Below, one piece after another: positions 60,665-64,000 of a stretch of 64,000 nucleotides of DNA. A program made the translations under genes and the position numbers. This DNA comes from BD2-11 sp965115885. Lineage in GTDB: Bacteria > Gemmatimonadota > Gemmatimonadetes > Longimicrobiales > Gaopeijiaceae. How positions within the stretch are numbered: the first letter of the stretch is position 1; every line of letters begins with the position of its first letter. The notes under the pieces were generated by a model, which ran no database searches, was not told the DNA's origin, and saw only the letters and a program-made list of their open reading frames with translations. Location: positions 2,666,001 through 2,730,000 of the forward strand of contig OZ220479.1 of NCBI GenBank assembly GCA_965115885.1. Direction: 5' to 3'.

Positions 60665-63034
60665 ATGTCGACGATTTGCCGGGCAGTGCTTCTAGCCCTA
60701 GCGTGGCGCGCAACGGCGGCGACCCCTGCGGCCGCGCAGGACCAGCAACTCCAGGATCCCCCCTCCGGGGGAGCGGTTGCGATCGCGCTCGAGGCCGAGC
60801 CCATGCCCGACGAGACGAGCGTCACCCTCGACGGCCGGGTGGACGAGGCCAGCTGGGACCGCGCGGTCCCGATCACCGACTTCACCCAGCAGGAGCCGGT
60901 CGAGGGCGGCGTCCCCTCCCAGAAGACCGAGGTGCGGGTGCTCTTCGACCAGGACAACCTCTACATCGGCGCCGTCGTCTACGACGACCCGGAAGGCGTT
61001 CTCGCCTACCAGATGCAACGGGACGCCGGCCTGATGACCGACGACCGCTTCATGTGGATCCTGGACACCTTCGACGACGGCCGCACGGGCTACTTCTTCG
61101 AGATCAACGCCAACGGCCTCATGGGGGACGGCATCATCACCGGCGGAGGGGGCGGCGGCTGGAGAGGCGGCGGCGGGGGCGGGGGCGGCGGCATGAACAA
61201 GGCTTGGGACGGGATCTGGGAGGCGCGCACCTTCCGCCGCCCCGACGGCTGGTCGGCCGAGATCAGGATCCCCTTCCGAACGCTCAACTTCAACCCGGAC
61301 GCCGAGCGCTGGGGCATCAACTTCCAGCGCACCATCCGCCGCAACAACGAGGAGATTCTGTGGCGCGGATGGAGGCGCACCGAAGGACTGTTCAAGCCGA
61401 TCTTCGCGGGCGACCTGGTCGGAATCGGCACGCAGGAGATCCAACGCGGATACGGAGTGGAAATGCGCGGCTCCGCGATCGGCAGCTGGCGCAACCAGCC
61501 GGACGCGGCGGACCCCACCACCTTCCCGAAGCACGTGAGCCTCGACGTCGACTACAACATCACCCCCAGCCTGCGCGCCTCGGCCTCGATCAACACCGAC
61601 TTCGCCGAAGTCGAAAGCGACGAGCGACGGGTCAACCTCTCCCGCTTCCCGATCCGCTTCCGCGAGCGGCGCGCTTTCTTTCTGGAAGGATCCGGGGTCT
61701 TCGGCTTCGCGCCCCGCAGCGGTCCGCAGCCGTTCTTCTCCCGACGCATCGGCCTGAACGAGGGCCAGGAGATTCCCATCGAGTACGGCACCCGCCTGAC
61801 CGGCCAAGCGGGCAGGTACGAAATCGGCTTCTACCAGATCGGAACCGGAAGCCACGAATACACCGACACCGACGGAATCCTCCAGGACCTCACGCGCGAG
61901 CAGTTCTCCGTGGCTCGCGTCAAGCGGCGCGTCTTCGAGCAATCGACCGTCGGGGCGATCTACACGCGGCGCTCGACGGCCGCCGCGCCCGCGCTCGCCG
62001 GCGAGGCGGCGACCTCGTCGGCGGACCGACACACGGCCGGCGCCGACCTCGCCTTCAACACGCGCAACTTCCTGGGCGACAAGAATCTGGAGCTGGAGGC
62101 GTTCTACGTTTGGAACTCGAACCCGGATCCCGCGGTCGTCCGCACCGCGACGGACCTGTCCGCGCACGGGTTCCGCCTGAACTTCCCCAACGACGTCTGG
62201 TCGGGGCACGTCTCCTACCGACAGTTCGGCGACGACTACAGCCCCGCCGTCGGCTTCGTGTCGCGCAACGCCTTCCGTCGGGTCGAGCCGCGCATCGGCT
62301 GGGCCCCCAGACCGTCGTCCGTCGACTGGATCCGAAGCCTCGATTTCTCGGTGCAATTCCGACACCTGGAAGAGCTGGGCACCGGGATCGTGGAGGAGCG
62401 CGAGTGGGATCTGGACCTGTTGGGCGTCCGGTTCGAGAGCGGGGACGGCTTCTCCGTCAACGCCAAGCGCGTCTACGAATTCCTCGAATCCGGATACGAG
62501 ATCGCGGAAGGGGTCGACGTTCTGGCCGGCGACTACACCAACTGGGAATACTCGATACGCGGCAACACCGCCGGCAGACGACGGATCTCGCTCTTCGGGT
62601 CCGTCACCGCCGGCGGCTTCTGGGACGGGGACCGAACCCGCTACGGAGGGCGGATCTCGTTTCGTCCCAACCCGGGCGTCAACGTCTCGACCAACGTCGA
62701 GTACAACGACGCCCGCCTGTCGACCGGCGACTTCACCACCAGCCTCTACGAGCTGGAGACCGAGTGGAACCCGAGCCCCTGGGTCAGCCTCACCAACCAG
62801 ATCCAGTACGACAGCAGGAGCGAGATCGCGGGCCTGTTCGCGCGCCTGCGCTGGATCGTCGATCCGGGGAACGACGTCTACCTAGTCTACACGCACAACT
62901 GGCGCAACTGTTCGGTGGGCGCAACCGATTCGGGATGCTCGGCCTTGGACGCGAACCCGCGCGAGCGGGACCCTCGGCTGGCGACGCTCTCCAGGGGTGG
63001 CGCGATCAAGCTGAACTACACATATCGATTCTGA
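60665..63034 (+). CDS. DUF5916 outer-membrane protein with carbohydrate-binding-like N-terminus
   Basis: A 789-residue exported protein. A signal peptide (STICRAVLLALAW, then AAAQ) is followed by a CBM9-like domain (ITLDGRVDEASWDRA-type text around residues 50-65, VRVLFDQDNLYIG, FYFEINANGLMGDG-type text) and then a barrel of the DUF5916 family (FPIRFRERRAFFLEGSGVFGF, the NTDFAEVESDERRVNLSRF block just before it, and the C-terminal NYTYRF with a final Phe). A Gly-rich insert at about residues 160-180 (runs of 6 and 9 Gly) interrupts the CBM9-like domain. DUF5916 proteins are common in Bacteroidota and Gemmatimonadota; the substrate is unknown. It is followed by ggt after 58 bases. The start is ATG 60665. 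Confidence 0.88.
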   Translation: MSTICRAVLLALAWRATAATPAAAQDQQLQDPPSGGAVAIALEAEPMPDETSVTLDGRVDEASWDRAVPITDFTQQEPVEGGVPSQKTEVRVLFDQDNLYIGAVVYDDPEGVLAYQMQRDAGLMTDDRFMWILDTFDDGRTGYFFEINANGLMGDGIITGGGGGGWRGGGGGGGGGMNKAWDGIWEARTFRRPDGWSAEIRIPFRTLNFNPDAERWGINFQRTIRRNNEEILWRGWRRTEGLFKPIFAGDLVGIGTQEIQRGYGVEMRGSAIGSWRNQPDAADPTTFPKHVSLDVDYNITPSLRASASINTDFAEVESDERRVNLSRFPIRFRERRAFFLEGSGVFGFAPRSGPQPFFSRRIGLNEGQEIPIEYGTRLTGQAGRYEIGFYQIGTGSHEYTDTDGILQDLTREQFSVARVKRRVFEQSTVGAIYTRRSTAAAPALAGEAATSSADRHTAGADLAFNTRNFLGDKNLELEAFYVWNSNPDPAVVRTATDLSAHGFRLNFPNDVWSGHVSYRQFGDDYSPAVGFVSRNAFRRVEPRIGWAPRPSSVDWIRSLDFSVQFRHLEELGTGIVEEREWDLDLLGVRFESGDGFSVNAKRVYEFLESGYEIAEGVDVLAGDYTNWEYSIRGNTAGRRRISLFGSVTAGGFWDGDRTRYGGRISFRPNPGVNVSTNVEYNDARLSTGDFTTSLYELETEWNPSPWVSLTNQIQYDSRSEIAGLFARLRWIVDPGNDVYLVYTHNWRNCSVGATDSGCSALDANPRERDPRLATLSRGGAIKLNYTYRF

Positions 63035-63092
63035 TCGTCGGCTCCCCCTCCGGGACGCCGGCGGAGGACTTCCCGAATCCCGGAGAGACGTC

Positions 63093-64000
63093 ATGCGCCG
63101 CCCTCGTCCCCCCCGCACCGCAGCCTTTCTCGCATGCATGGCCCTCGCATGCGCTCCCCAAGCCGTGACCACCGAGCGCGGGGAAATCCCCCTCCCGCTG
63201 ACCGGGCGGTCGGTGGTCAACACCGAAATGGGGATCGTGGCGACCAACAACCCGCTGGCGTCGTCGGTGGGCGTGCAGATCCTCGAACGGGGCGGCAACG
63301 CGGTCGACGCGGCCATCGCGGCCAACTCCGCGCTCGCGCTCATGGATCCCACCTCCAACGGCCTGGGCGGAGACCTGTTCGCCATCGTCTACCTGGCCGA
63401 GACCGAGGAGATCTTCGGGCTGAACGCCAGCGGCTGGTCGCCCGCCGCGCTCGACGCCGCGTACCTGAAAGATCTGGGACACGAGAGCATGCCGCGCCGC
63501 GGCATCCATTCCATCACGGTGCCCGGAGTGATCGCGGGTTGGGACGCGATGCGCGAACGCTTCGGCAACCTCGACTTCGGCACCATCCTGGCGCCCGCCA
63601 TCTGGTACGCCGAAAACGGCTTCCCCGTCCACGACGTCACCGCAAGCCTGTGGGCCCGGTCGGTCGACATGCACCGCGAACACCCCAACAGCGCCCGCAC
63701 CTATCTCGTCGACGGCGAGCGCGCCCCCAAGGCGGGGGAGATGTTCCGCAACCCCGACTTCGCCAACACCCTGCGCCGCATCGCCGCGGACGGGCGCGAC
63801 GGCTACTACGATGGCCCCACCGCCGAGGCCATCGTCGCCATCTCCGACGAGTTCGGCGGCACCATGACGCTCGAGGACCTCGCGGAATACGAGCCCGAGT
63901 GGACGGAGACCATCTCCACCACCTACCGCGGATGGACGGTGCACGAGATGCCGCCCAACGGACAGGGCATCGCCGCGCTCATGATGCTCGATCTGATGGA
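63093..64000 (+). CDS. ggt: Gamma-glutamyltransferase (5' part; runs off the right edge)
   Basis: Cleaves gamma-glutamyl bonds (for example of glutathione) in the periplasm; it is made as a precursor that self-cleaves. 302 codons are visible. A lipoprotein-like signal (FLACMALAC) is followed by MGIVATNNPLASSVGVQILERGGNAVDAAIAANSALALMDP (read in shorter pieces), GLGGDLFAIVYL and VPGVIAGWDAMRERFG, all family hallmarks. The catalytic Thr region is beyond the window. ATG 63093 has CGGAGAGAC just upstream. Confidence 0.93.
   Translation, partial: MRRPRPPRTAAFLACMALACAPQAVTTERGEIPLPLTGRSVVNTEMGIVATNNPLASSVGVQILERGGNAVDAAIAANSALALMDPTSNGLGGDLFAIVYLAETEEIFGLNASGWSPAALDAAYLKDLGHESMPRRGIHSITVPGVIAGWDAMRERFGNLDFGTILAPAIWYAENGFPVHDVTASLWARSVDMHREHPNSARTYLVDGERAPKAGEMFRNPDFANTLRRIAADGRDGYYDGPTAEAIVAISDEFGGTMTLEDLAEYEPEWTETISTTYRGWTVHEMPPNGQGIAALMMLDLM

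Overview
This is a 64 kb stretch of a high-GC (about 68-70% by eye) bacterial chromosome. Gene content and order suggest a Gemmatimonadota-like lineage, probably a marine or host-associated relative. The hints are a DUF5916 outer-membrane protein, secreted NHL beta-propeller and gamma-glutamyltransferase genes, several lipoproteins, and the order infC-rpmI-rplT-pheS-pheT-zapA-rny. The phylum is an inference from family knowledge; no rRNA is present to settle it.

Layout. (1) 1-10.1 kb, minus strand: a housekeeping run icd > pepA > TonB-plug outer-membrane protein > yicC > gmk > rpoZ > coaBC > uracil-DNA glycosylase > dnaB, tightly packed with several 4-base stop/start overlaps. (2) 10.2-19.75 kb: secreted and surface proteins, namely a Trp/His-rich protein with a fifteen-fold 29-residue repeat behind a sigma-54-like promoter, a 1330-residue LRR/zincin lipoprotein, a cupredoxin-like lipoprotein and an outer-membrane protein. 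Two tRNA genes (Cys, Gly) lie among them. (3) 19.76-37.7 kb: an accessory defence island, all minus strand, with patches of clearly lower GC. Its core is a tightly coupled six-gene cluster (DUF499 ATPase, small unknown protein, RecF/PtuA-like ATPase, PtuB-like HNH nuclease, DUF1156 DNA methylase, PLD-SNF2 helicase). After it come a DUF262 protein and a GIY-YIG nuclease. Upstream of it is a decayed zone: two Sel1-repeat lipoprotein copies (one broken), a fragment duplicated from the DUF499 gene, a frameshifted AlbA_2-type gene and a transposase remnant. (4) 37.7-55.4 kb, minus strand: core genes recN, nadK, dxs, ispA, xseB, xseA, folD, rny, zapA, a coiled-coil protein, pheT, pheS, rplT, rpmI, infC, an MBL-fold hydrolase and citrate synthase. 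(5) 55.4-64 kb: mostly secreted proteins (DUF4399 lipoprotein, lectin-like protein, HupE/UreJ membrane protein, NHL propeller lipoprotein, DUF5916 protein) and the start of a gamma-glutamyltransferase gene.

Most interesting content: the island cluster joins a helicase-methylase-ATPase (Hma-like) defence locus to a Septu-like ATPase/HNH pair. Every internal junction is abutting, overlapping or within 10 bases, so the two appear to be one system. Also notable are a split DUF262 + GIY-YIG pair that could be a GmrSD-like restriction module, an infC gene that seems to start at ATC behind a promoter and terminator-type leader, and coding tandem repeats in two secreted proteins.

Limits: everything is read by eye. 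GC statements are estimates, family names come from recognised motifs rather than searches, and start codons are called from ribosome binding sites, overlaps and family length.
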